In this document: in pieces, positions 24,936-33,500 of the stretch | Position numbering within the stretch: position 1 is the stretch's first letter | Layout: every line of letters starts with the position of its first letter | DNA from: Oscillospiraceae bacterium | GTDB taxonomy: Bacteria; Bacillota; Clostridia; Oscillospirales; Acutalibacteraceae | Assembly: GCA_025757685.1 (NCBI GenBank) | Contig: CP107220.1 | Location: 1,261,501-1,325,500, forward strand | Reading direction: 5' to 3' | DNA length: 64,000 bases | Notes under the pieces: generated by a model | Database searches by the model: none | Told to the model about the DNA's origin: nothing | Seen by the model: only the letters and a program-made list of their open reading frames with translations | Position numbers and translations under genes: made by a program

Positions 24936-26075
24936 TCAGTCCTCCTGCTCTCTGAAGTTGCCCAAAAACTTAAAGCCCGGCAACTCGTCCGACAGCGCGC
25001 ACAACAGGTCCAAGGTCACATCTCGGCGCACACTGCCCATAATATCCACATAAAAGAAATAGCTAAATTCGCCGTTACCCATGGGGCGGCTCTCAATCTT
25101 GGTCAGATTCAGCCCGGCCATGGAGAAACGGCCCAGCACCCGGTACAAAGATCCGGTGGTATGAGGCACTCGAAAGATCAGCGAGATCTTATCCGCATCG
25201 CTGCTGATCTGCATATCCTTGGAGATCACAACAAACCGGGTTCTGTTATTAGAAATATTCTGGATCTCCCGTTTCATAACCTGCAAGCCGTATTTTTTTG
25301 CCGCAGTAGGTGAACAGATAGCGGCAATATCCCGCCGGTCGGACTGAGCCACATACTTAGCGGCCGCCGCTGTATTGGAATAAGTAATGCCGGTAAAGCC
25401 GAAATTCTCAATAAAATTACTGCACTGGGTCAGCGCCTGATGATGGCTGTAAATGCTCTCCACATCTTCATACCGGGTATCCGGGTGGGCGGCCAGGCAG
25501 TGCTCGATCTTTTCGTCTCGGGCACCTACCATAAAAAAGCGGTACTTCATAATCAGGTCATAGGACTCGTGCACACTGCCGGCGGTGGAGTTCTCCACCG
25601 GGATAATGCCGTAGCGTGCCTCGCCCTTGTCCACTGCCTCAAATACATTCTCAAAATACTTATAATATTTGATGGGCACACCGGGAAATAGCCGCGCCCC
25701 GGCAATGGACGCATAAGCGCCCTCCACACCGGCACAGGCAATGCACTCACCGGGCGCCACAGCAATGGGGCCGTCCTGCAAGGCTGCCGTGATCTCTTTT
25801 CTTAAATCGGCGCCGCCGTCCATCATCTTGTGCTGGAGCGCACGAGAGGCGTCCATAGTAGCAGCAAACACGGTCTTGATCGTTTCGCCCCGATCGCCGC
25901 ACTTGCCTGCCACATCGTCGAGAATTTGGCGTTCCCGCTCCTCATTGAGCACGGGAATCCCCCGCTCCACCTTGTACTTGGCCACCTGCTCAGACACATC
26001 CATGCGCGCCATCAGCAGAGGAATCAGCTGATCGTCGATACGGTCGATCTCTTTTCTCAGTTCCAACAAATCCAT
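24936..26075 (-). CDS. pheA: Bifunctional chorismate mutase/prephenate dehydratase
   Basis: P-protein: chorismate to prephenate to phenylpyruvate, the phenylalanine branch. Residues 1-85 form an AroQ-type mutase helix bundle (LRKEIDRIDDQLIPLLMARM, VAKYKVERG). Residues about 115-285 form the dehydratase (GVEGAYASIAG, PVENSTAGSVHESYDLI, NNRTRFVVIS with the catalytic Thr). Residues about 295-375 form an ACT domain with ESRP (KIESRPMGNG), indicating feedback control by Phe. 379 aa, full length. It lies 37 bp after aroC. Confidence 0.95.
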   Translation of the reverse strand: MDLLELRKEIDRIDDQLIPLLMARMDVSEQVAKYKVERGIPVLNEERERQILDDVAGKCGDRGETIKTVFAATMDASRALQHKMMDGGADLRKEITAALQDGPIAVAPGECIACAGVEGAYASIAGARLFPGVPIKYYKYFENVFEAVDKGEARYGIIPVENSTAGSVHESYDLIMKYRFFMVGARDEKIEHCLAAHPDTRYEDVESIYSHHQALTQCSNFIENFGFTGITYSNTAAAAKYVAQSDRRDIAAICSPTAAKKYGLQVMKREIQNISNNRTRFVVISKDMQISSDADKISLIFRVPHTTGSLYRVLGRFSMAGLNLTKIESRPMGNGEFSYFFYVDIMGSVRRDVTLDLLCALSDELPGFKFLGNFREQED

Positions 26076-26112
26076 GTATTTTCTATTCCTTATATTCTCT
26101 TACTTTTCGATT

Positions 26113-27192
26113 TTATCCTTGGATCAGCAAATCCATCAGCCCAAAGGCTACGGCAGCCTCTACCACCGGCACGGCACGAGGCACGATACAGGGATCGTGG
26201 CGACCGTGAATGGTCAGGGTCTCCGGCTCCATGGTCTGCAAATTCACACTGGGCTGTGGCTGACCAATAGAGGGCGTGGGCTTTATGGCCACCTGAAGCA
26301 CCAAGGGAGCACCGGAGGTCATGCCGCCCAGCACGCCGCCGTTATTATTGGTCAACAGCGCCACCTTTCCGTCCCGGACGGTGTAGCCGTCGTTCACATC
26401 TGCACCAAAGGCGCCGGCAAAATCAAAGCCCAGGCCAAACTGCACGCCCTTCACCGCCGGAATGCCAAACAGCAGGGCCGAGAGTTTGCTTTCCACGGTA
26501 GAGAACATATTGCCCCCCACCCCCACCGGCAGACCGATGGCTGCGCACTCAATGCTGCCGCCCACACTGTTTTGTTGCAGCCGGGCAGCCTCAATCACTG
26601 CGCGCATATTCTCCTCCGCTTCCGGGTTCAGCACGGCAAACGTGCTGTCGCCCAGGCAGTTTAATGTCTCTTTATCAATGGAATTGGGGTCAAACAGGGC
26701 GTCCTTTACCCCGCCCACCTTGGCAATATGGGCGCCTACAAACACGCCCTGCTGTGCCAAATACTGCTTAGCAATAGCACCGGCAAATACCAGAGGTGCC
26801 GTCAATCGGCCGCTAAAGTGGCCACCACCTCGCACATCGTTACGGCCGCCATACTTTACATAGGCCGGATAATCGCTGTGAGAGGGTCGAGGTACCAGCG
26901 CCACATTGCCATAGTCACCGCTGCGGGTATTCTCATTGGCAATCTCCATGGCCAAAGGCGCACCGGTGGTGCGCCCATTCAGCACACCGGAGAGAATATG
27001 AGGAATATCCTTTTCCAGCCTGGGGGTGGCGGTTTTGTCACGCCCCGGGGCACGCCGAGCCATATCCTTATAAATGGCGTCCAAATTCACCGGGATACCG
27101 GCAGGCAAACCGTCAATCACACAGCCGATGGCCGGACCGTGGCTCTCACCAAAAATACTCAGTTGTACCTGCTCACCTGTTACTGATGACAT
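26113..27192 (-). CDS. aroC: Chorismate synthase
   Basis: FMNH2-dependent conversion of 5-enolpyruvylshikimate-3-phosphate to chorismate, 359 aa. Motifs: FGESHGPAIGCVIDGLPAG at the N-terminus, RRAPGRDKTATPR, RPSHSDYPAYVKYGG, GGGHFSGRLTA and the C-terminal GRHDPCIVPRAVPVVEA. The ATG at 27190-27192, with GGAGGTAAGGCAG upstream, is chosen over an ATG 11 codons earlier. It overlaps the end of aroA by 20 bp. Confidence 0.97.
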   Translation of the reverse strand: MSSVTGEQVQLSIFGESHGPAIGCVIDGLPAGIPVNLDAIYKDMARRAPGRDKTATPRLEKDIPHILSGVLNGRTTGAPLAMEIANENTRSGDYGNVALVPRPSHSDYPAYVKYGGRNDVRGGGHFSGRLTAPLVFAGAIAKQYLAQQGVFVGAHIAKVGGVKDALFDPNSIDKETLNCLGDSTFAVLNPEAEENMRAVIEAARLQQNSVGGSIECAAIGLPVGVGGNMFSTVESKLSALLFGIPAVKGVQFGLGFDFAGAFGADVNDGYTVRDGKVALLTNNNGGVLGGMTSGAPLVLQVAIKPTPSIGQPQPSVNLQTMEPETLTIHGRHDPCIVPRAVPVVEAAVAFGLMDLLIQG

Positions 27193-28381
27193 CTGCCTTA
27201 CCTCCCAGTGCACAAAAATCTTCAAAAAAGGCAGGATAAGTCTTGTTAATGCTCTCTGCCTGTTTGATCACGCTGTCACCTGCAGCATACGCTGCCGCCA
27301 CAGAAAAGGCCATCACGATCCGATGATCGTTGCAGCCGTCCACTGTGCCGCCCTGCACCACGCCGGTGCCGTGGATCACCAGCCCGTCCGGCAGTTCTTC
27401 CACTTGTACGCCCATGGCCCGCAGATTCAGCGCCACGCTTTGTAGCCGATCCGACTCCTTAAACCGCAGCCGTCCGGCACCGGTAATGCGGGTGGCGCCC
27501 TTGGCAAAGGCAGCGGTCACCGCCAGCGCAGGCACCATATCAGGAATATCCCGAGCATCAATCTCCGCCGGGCGCAATTCGCCGCCACAGCACCGCACAA
27601 TACGATCGCGCACTTCCACCCGGGCACCGAAGCGCTCCATCATAGCACAAACGGCTTTATCCCCTTGGGTAGAGGCCGGGTTCAGTCCGGCAATTTCTAT
27701 CTCCTGCCCCACCGTGCCGGCAGCCATAAAGAACGCCGCGTGGGACCAATCGCTTTCTACTGTAAAGTCCACAGGCTTGTACTGCTGATTGCCCCGCACC
27801 AGGTAGCCAAAATCCGTAGGCCGTACCTGCACGCCAAAAGCCGCCATCACCTGCAAAGTAATATCAATATAAGGCTTTGACTCTAATTCCGTTGTTAAAA
27901 GAACTGCCGAGTCGCCGTCTAAGAGCGGCAGTGCCAGTAGCAGCCCTGTCAGGTACTGAGAGCTGACGTTGCCGGCAATCTCATATTGCCCGGGTCGCAG
28001 CTTGCCGGTAATAGAAAAGGGCAGACCCCCATCTGTCTGTACCTGCACACCGTGCTGTGGCAGCAGGGTGGCAAAGGCATCCAGCGGGCGCCGGGGCAGC
28101 CGACCGGCGCCGGTAAAGGTTACCGACTTGCCCAAAGCTGCCGCCACCGGGATCAAAAAGCGCACCAAAGAGCCGCTTTCGTTGCAAAAAATTTCGTCCC
28201 GCCCGGCAGCCAAATCCGCCAGCGCCTGAACCGTGGCTGCAATATCTGCCGAAGTACCCAAGGGCGCTACGGAGCCACCACCGGCCAGCGCACTGCAAAT
28301 CAGCGCACGAATGGCAAAGGACTTAGAAGGCGGCAGCTGCACGGTGCCTGCCAGCGGGGACGGCGTGATCTTTACTTGCAT
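27173..28381 (-). CDS. aroA: 5-enolpyruvylshikimate-3-phosphate synthase
   Basis: Condenses shikimate-3-phosphate with phosphoenolpyruvate. 402 aa. Motifs: LPPSKSFAIRALICSAL (replacing the more usual PGSKSxTNRALL), CNESGSLVRFLIPV at the glyphosate/PEP loop, GNVSSQYLTGLLLALPLL, ESDWSHAAFF, RLRFKESDRL and DGCNDHRIVMAF. The variant loop (ESGS rather than NAGT) is usual in clostridial enzymes. It overlaps aroB by 10 bp, with GGAGGTGGGGC before the ATG. Confidence 0.95.
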   Translation of the reverse strand: MQVKITPSPLAGTVQLPPSKSFAIRALICSALAGGGSVAPLGTSADIAATVQALADLAAGRDEIFCNESGSLVRFLIPVAAALGKSVTFTGAGRLPRRPLDAFATLLPQHGVQVQTDGGLPFSITGKLRPGQYEIAGNVSSQYLTGLLLALPLLDGDSAVLLTTELESKPYIDITLQVMAAFGVQVRPTDFGYLVRGNQQYKPVDFTVESDWSHAAFFMAAGTVGQEIEIAGLNPASTQGDKAVCAMMERFGARVEVRDRIVRCCGGELRPAEIDARDIPDMVPALAVTAAFAKGATRITGAGRLRFKESDRLQSVALNLRAMGVQVEELPDGLVIHGTGVVQGGTVDGCNDHRIVMAFSVAAAYAAGDSVIKQAESINKTYPAFFEDFCALGGKADVISNR

Positions 28382-29433
28382 GCCCCACCTCCGAACATGG
28401 TTCGCAGGGTAGACAGATCCACCGGATCAATAAAGCTGTCACCGATCTTACGCAGCAGCACCAGTTTCATACCGTCTGCGGTGCGCTTTTTATCCGCCTG
28501 CATCGCGTCCACAATTTCATCAATAGAATGGGTATCCGCCACAGGCAGGTTGTATTTTTGAAGTAAGGCTGCAATGCGGTCCGCCGTGCCCGGTTCCGTC
28601 AGCCCTGCGCCCTCTCCGGCACGAGCCGCCAGCACCATACCGATTCCCACAGCGGCGCCGTGCGTCACCGTTTGATAGTTCCATAATTTTTCAATGGCGT
28701 GACCGGCGGTGTGCCCAAAGTTCAGCAGAGCGCGCTCGCCCGCTTCCTTTTCGTCATGCTCCACCACCACGCGTTTCATATCCACACAGGCATAGATAAT
28801 CTCGTGAATGCGATCTTTAGCACTGGCCTGCTCCAGCAGGGCAAACAGCTCCGCCGAGCGGATACAGCCGTACTTGATCACCTCGCCCATACCGTCACTA
28901 AAGAACACATCCGGCAGGGTACGCAGCACCTGCGGATCAATCAGCACCAAAATCGGCTGGTGAAAGGCGCCGCACAAATTCTTGCCCATAGGCAGATCCA
29001 CGCCGGTTTTGCCACCCACAGAGGAGTCCACCTGCGCCAGCAGTGTCGTGGGTATCTGCACAAAATCAATGCCCCTCAAATAAATAGCAGCCGCAAATCC
29101 GGCCATATCGCCGCACACACCGCCGCCCAGCGCAACCACCAGGTCGCCCCGCGTCAGTCCCTCCCGGGCCATATAATTCACCATATTCAGCACGGTCTCC
29201 GGCTTCTTGGACGCCTCACCGGCGTCAAATACCAGGGTGCACACCTGAAAGTCTGCGCTCTCCAGCGCCTGCACCACCCGGTTGCCGTACAGAGGGTAAA
29301 CATTGCTGTCGCTGATCAGGCAAATGCGCTTGGCGCCGGACACGCGACGCACCAGGTCACCGGCTTGCTCCAGCAGGCCGTCGTCAATGAGAATATCATA
29401 CGGTCTGCCGGTATGTACTGTGATCTTTTGCAT
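28372..29433 (-). CDS. aroB: 3-dehydroquinate synthase
   Basis: NAD-dependent cyclisation of DAHP to 3-dehydroquinate, 353 aa. Motifs: VALGGGVCGDMAGFAAAIYLRG, PTTLLAQVDSSVGGKTGVDLP, GKNLCGAFHQP, GMGEVIKYG and LNFGHTAGHAIE (metal-binding His). The ATG at 29431-29433 overlaps the tyrA stop codon by one base; AAGGAGGAG sits inside the end of tyrA. Translationally coupled. Confidence 0.97.
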   Translation of the reverse strand: MQKITVHTGRPYDILIDDGLLEQAGDLVRRVSGAKRICLISDSNVYPLYGNRVVQALESADFQVCTLVFDAGEASKKPETVLNMVNYMAREGLTRGDLVVALGGGVCGDMAGFAAAIYLRGIDFVQIPTTLLAQVDSSVGGKTGVDLPMGKNLCGAFHQPILVLIDPQVLRTLPDVFFSDGMGEVIKYGCIRSAELFALLEQASAKDRIHEIIYACVDMKRVVVEHDEKEAGERALLNFGHTAGHAIEKLWNYQTVTHGAAVGIGMVLAARAGEGAGLTEPGTADRIAALLQKYNLPVADTHSIDEIVDAMQADKKRTADGMKLVLLRKIGDSFIDPVDLSTLRTMFGGGACK

Positions 29434-30260
29434 CAGCCGATCTCCTCCTTGATCCGGTTGCCCTGTTCCATCAGCGCCCGCAGTGCCGGCGCATCCTCCG
29501 CCTCAATCGCAGAACGGAACTTTTGCAAATTGCCAACTAAGTCATCAATCTCGCGAATCAGCGGCTCCTTATTATCAATAAATAACTGGGCCCACATCTC
29601 TGCATTGATGCGAGCCACCCGGCTCACATCCCGATAGCTGCCGGCGCTGAAGCCAGCGTGCTGGGGTGCCAAAGGCGACAACACATACGAGCAGGCCAGC
29701 ACATGGGCAATTTGAGAGGTAAAGGCAATCATCTCATCATGATGCTCCGGGGTGGTCACCACCGTGCGGGCGAAGCCCATATCCTCTGCCAAACCGATCA
29801 GGGCATCCACCTTGCGGCGGGGTGCGTCCACCGGGGTACAAATAAAGGACGCGTTGTCAAACAAGTTGTTCAGGCTGTTGTCATAGCCGGACACCTCACG
29901 CCCGGCCATAGGGTGGGCACCGATAAAAGTAAATGGCAGATCCTCATGCGCTGCCATTTGGCGACAGATCTTGGTTTTGATCCCGCAGGAGTCCGTAACC
30001 ACACTGTCTTTCTTAAACAGATCCTTGTGCTCCAAAATGAAGGGCACAATCGCCTCCGGATAAAAATTAATAATGGTAATGTCTGCCTGGGGCAGCAGTT
30101 CCTCCAAAGAACCGGTGGCGTCAATGGCGCCGTCTGCCAAGGCGCGCTGCGCCACACTGGGGGTGCGGTTCCAACCCAGCACGCAATGTGCCGTGTTTTT
30201 CTTCAATGTTTTTGCCAGACTGGCACCGATCAGACCCAGCCCTAAAATCAATACTGTCAT
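29433..30260 (-). CDS. tyrA: Prephenate dehydrogenase
   Basis: Oxidises prephenate to 4-hydroxyphenylpyruvate, the tyrosine branch. 275 aa, the short form without an ACT or mutase domain. The Rossmann motif GLGLIGASLAKTL is at residues 6-18; further motifs are VTDSCGIKTKI, IGAHPMAGREVSGYDNS and SQIAHVLACSY. First gene of the aromatic operon tyrA-aroB-aroA-aroC-pheA. DAHP synthase, aroD, aroE and aroK are not in the window. The ribosome site is weak. Confidence 0.94.
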   Translation of the reverse strand: MTVLILGLGLIGASLAKTLKKNTAHCVLGWNRTPSVAQRALADGAIDATGSLEELLPQADITIINFYPEAIVPFILEHKDLFKKDSVVTDSCGIKTKICRQMAAHEDLPFTFIGAHPMAGREVSGYDNSLNNLFDNASFICTPVDAPRRKVDALIGLAEDMGFARTVVTTPEHHDEMIAFTSQIAHVLACSYVLSPLAPQHAGFSAGSYRDVSRVARINAEMWAQLFIDNKEPLIREIDDLVGNLQKFRSAIEAEDAPALRALMEQGNRIKEEIG

Positions 30261-30310
30261 GAGAATTCCGTCTTTCCGTCCGTACCTACGGACCCAAAAT
30301 CACAGATACT

Positions 30311-30339
30311 ATAATAATATATTCCCTATCATAAGTCAA
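30311..30339 (-). promoter_or_regulatory. Promoter of the aromatic operon
   Basis: Minus strand: TTGACT (30334-30339), 17-bp spacer, TATTAT (30311-30316). The approximately 45-nt leader contains a small inverted repeat (GTCCGTA/TACGGAC, 30278-30293). No TRAP site or T-box is seen. Confidence 0.7.
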
Positions 30340-30382
30340 ACGAAAAAGGCGAAAAGGCGCTCCTTTGGCTAAAAATGAACAG

Positions 30383-30415
30383 AAAAACGCCGCACCGAGT
30401 TGCCTCAGTGCGGCG
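30383..30415 (-). terminator. Intrinsic terminator after the 47-aa peptide gene
   Basis: Minus strand: 12-bp stem CGCCGCACTGAG / CTCGGTGCGGCG (30388-30415, one wobble) followed by five Ts (30383-30387). Confidence 0.85.
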
Positions 30416-30436
30416 AATTCATTTTAATTCCAGCGC

Positions 30437-30580
30437 TTATTTGCCGAATACATCATACTCAGAATCGTCAAACAAGTCGTTGCCCTTGTTGTTTGAAGGG
30501 TCGGATGTCATAACCACATCCTCGGACTTAAGCTGGTACTTGCGAACGGTGATCACCGGTTCTTCATAACTTTTTCTCAT
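30437..30580 (-). CDS. Small acidic peptide, 47 aa, downstream of the surface protein
   Basis: Starts MRKSYEEPVITVRKYQLKSE and ends in DSEYDVFGK. No hydrophobic segment and no Cys. The first half resembles a conserved leader (YEEP, then VRKYQLKSEDVVMTS); the second half is Asn/Asp-rich and variable-looking. AAGGAGGGA precedes the ATG by 10 nt, the upstream giant gene ends 18 bp before, and a strong terminator follows 22 bp after the stop, so it is the last gene of that transcript. I recall short genes of this style near secreted proteins in gut Clostridia but cannot name a function. A peptide precursor or chaperone-like partner is possible. Confidence 0.65.
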   Translation of the reverse strand: MRKSYEEPVITVRKYQLKSEDVVMTSDPSNNKGNDLFDDSEYDVFGK

Positions 30581-30598
30581 CTTAAAGTCCCTCCTTCC

Positions 30599-33500
30599 TT
30601 AAAACTGCACGGTCTCGCTTACAGCCTTGTCAGCATACACGGTATAGGTCTTGCCGTTCAAGGTGTAGGTCACATAGGATCTGTAAGTCAGATCATAGGA
30701 ACCGGACAGCGAAGTGGACTTGATGCTGACCACATACTGGCCGTAGTTATCATTTTCACCGGTGTGCTTGGAAGCCTTCAGACGCTTAATGCTGCTGTCG
30801 GTGCCGGCATTTTCCAGAGTCAGAGTCTTGCCGGCAGCGGTGGTGAACAGCATACCGTACTCCACAGCCTTGGCATTCTCCGGCAGAGCAAATTTGCCGA
30901 TCATGGAGAACTTGGTGCTGGCTTTTACGATGCCATCACGGGTGGAGGAGGAAGCATAATTGCTGTCACAATCCATCAGCACATCCGTTCCGAACTCCGG
31001 ATCACTACACATATCCAGTACATCGCTAAGGGTCATACCCCAGATGGTAATATCCTCGCAGGCACGGAAAGCCAAGGTGCTGCCATAACCAACAATGCGA
31101 TAGCCATTTGCCGTATCACCATTCTTGTTGGTAGTGCCTCCCTCGTAATAGGCTACCCAAACCTCTGCCGAGTCATCCGTAGTGGTGATGTAAGAGTTGT
31201 ACTCGAAAGCACCGCTTACATCTCCGGCCTCAATGTTAAATTTGGCAATGTTCGTCACATCGTACTGTGCGGTAATGGTGGTGTCACCGGTTACGTTAAT
31301 CTTGGAACCGGCGGCTGCGCCGTTGTCATAACCGCTGAAGGTGTAGAATGCACAAGAAGGAGCGGTGGGCATGGTCACAGAGCCGCTGGTGTAAACCACA
31401 TCAAACACATGACCGTTAATGCCATTGACAAAAGTCACTACATAATTGGCCGCGTCGCTGTCCGCCTTCTCTGTGGTCAGATACGTGTTGCCTTTAACCA
31501 CAAAGCCGTAGCTGGGTGCGGTGGTCATATACTTGGGTGCGGTGGTCTGGGCAACCTGCACGGAGTTGTAGCTGTAGTACCAAGCATACTTGGCAGCGCC
31601 GGTCTCCGTTTCAATGTCATCATTGGTGCTGACGGTACCGTCACCGTTAACTACAATGCGGGCACCGTAATTGTAAGTACCCAGCGGCGTACCGTTCAGG
31701 TACACAGTGTAGGTCATGGGCTGTAAGGACTCCAGCAGCGCCTGGATGGCAGCATTCAGGCTGTTCATATCTTTGTAGGCAATACCCACAATGTCCTTAC
31801 CGTTGACCGTCACGGTCTTGTACAATTCAAAACCGGTAATGGCTGACAAATCATACGCATCGGAATCCTTGCCGTCCTGCGCCTTGGCCAGTGCAGCCTC
31901 TGCTGCGGACAGATCCAGAGTTGAAGCGGTAATGCTGTATGCATTGACCTTTGCGGTCTCTGCGTCGATCTCAGTCTGCTTGTCGCCCATGGTAGCGGCA
32001 CGCTGATCTGCGTCGTAGTTGTAGTAGGTCAGACCCTTAATGAGCGCAGCCACGCCCTCCAAATCGCTGGCGGCATAGGTCTTGTCGGCCAAAGTCGTCA
32101 ATTTGGCCACCGCTGCGTCCAGCGCAGAGAAGTCGGCATTATCCATCTTGGAGCTGTACTGAGCGGTGTAAGTCACCGCACCGGTCACCAGCGTGGAATC
32201 GGTGATCTCCGGATCCCAACCGGTAAAGGTGTAAGAGTAGCCGCCTTTCTTATAGTCGGTTACATCAACCGTGTCGGCCTGCGCCTTCAGGTTTGCACCG
32301 TACTCCACATTCTTAATCGTCTTGGAGGTATCGTTCCCGTTGGCATCCTTATAGTTAAAGGTCAAGGTGAAGGTGTTCAGCTCCAGAGCGTTGTAAGCAC
32401 GCAGCAGCGTGGTGTATCTGGTCTTCGCCTCGGTAAGGATCTCGTCCGCGGTCATCGTGTTATACGCCATCTGGCCCTTAGCTTTTCTCAAAGCATCGGC
32501 AAACTTGGTCCAGGAAGCCTCGGTGTACTTGTTGCTGTCGGTCAGTGCGCTGCACTGGTTGATCAGGTCAAACAGATACGCAATATCTACTACCGTAGCG
32601 GTCACGCTGTAGTTCTGTACATCGTGGCGAAGTGTAGTCCAAGCGCTCAAGGGCTGATAGCTCAGCCGGGTCACAGCACCCACATTGCCGGAAACGGTAT
32701 AGATCTTCTTGTTGGGTAGCGTTGTGGTGGTCAACTTGGTAGAGGCGTTATCCTTCGCAACACTCATGGTATAAGCACCAGCATACGTGTTGCCGCCAAA
32801 GTTACCACTGCCGCCCTTACCATGCATAAACAGAACGTTCTGCGTACCCTGGTTGTTAGAAGCCACGCTGGTGGCAATGTCCAGCACATTTGTGGACTTG
32901 TCATTAATTCGGTTACCGCTTGCATCCACTGCAAAGGCATCCGTTTTGTTATCTACCTCTACCGCGTACAGGTCCTTCAGTTCCCATGTTGCGGCAGCGG
33001 TACCGGAAGTCTTAATGGCATTACCGGGCTTAATGTTCTTCTTGGTTACATATTCGTCCACATCGGTGTCTTTCAAACTGGGGGTCTGACCGGCACCTAT
33101 GGCACGAGCCACCAACTCACCGGTATCCCCTTCGCCTGTAACGGTATCGTTCAAATTGAAGAACAGAAGCTGGTGACCGTAGTCACGCCAGGAGCCGAAG
33201 AACAGCATCATGTCGCCCAAATTAAAGGTGGTGGCTTCATGGCTGGTACGGATCATAACCGCATTATTGGGGAAGCTGAAGCCCAGCGCCACAGAACCGT
33301 TGATCTGTGTATCGTTAACCATACTGCCGCTGGCACTCTTGGAGTTAGGAGAACCAACGATCAGGTGCTCCGCATTGGTAGCCACCGTGCCGTTGGGCAG
33401 TTCTGTGAAGGAGAATTCCAGTGCGTCATAAGCAGTCAGAATCTTCTCCAAAACCGCAGTGTAGTCAGCCAGCAGCTGCTCCGGCGTGGTCATGTCTTTG

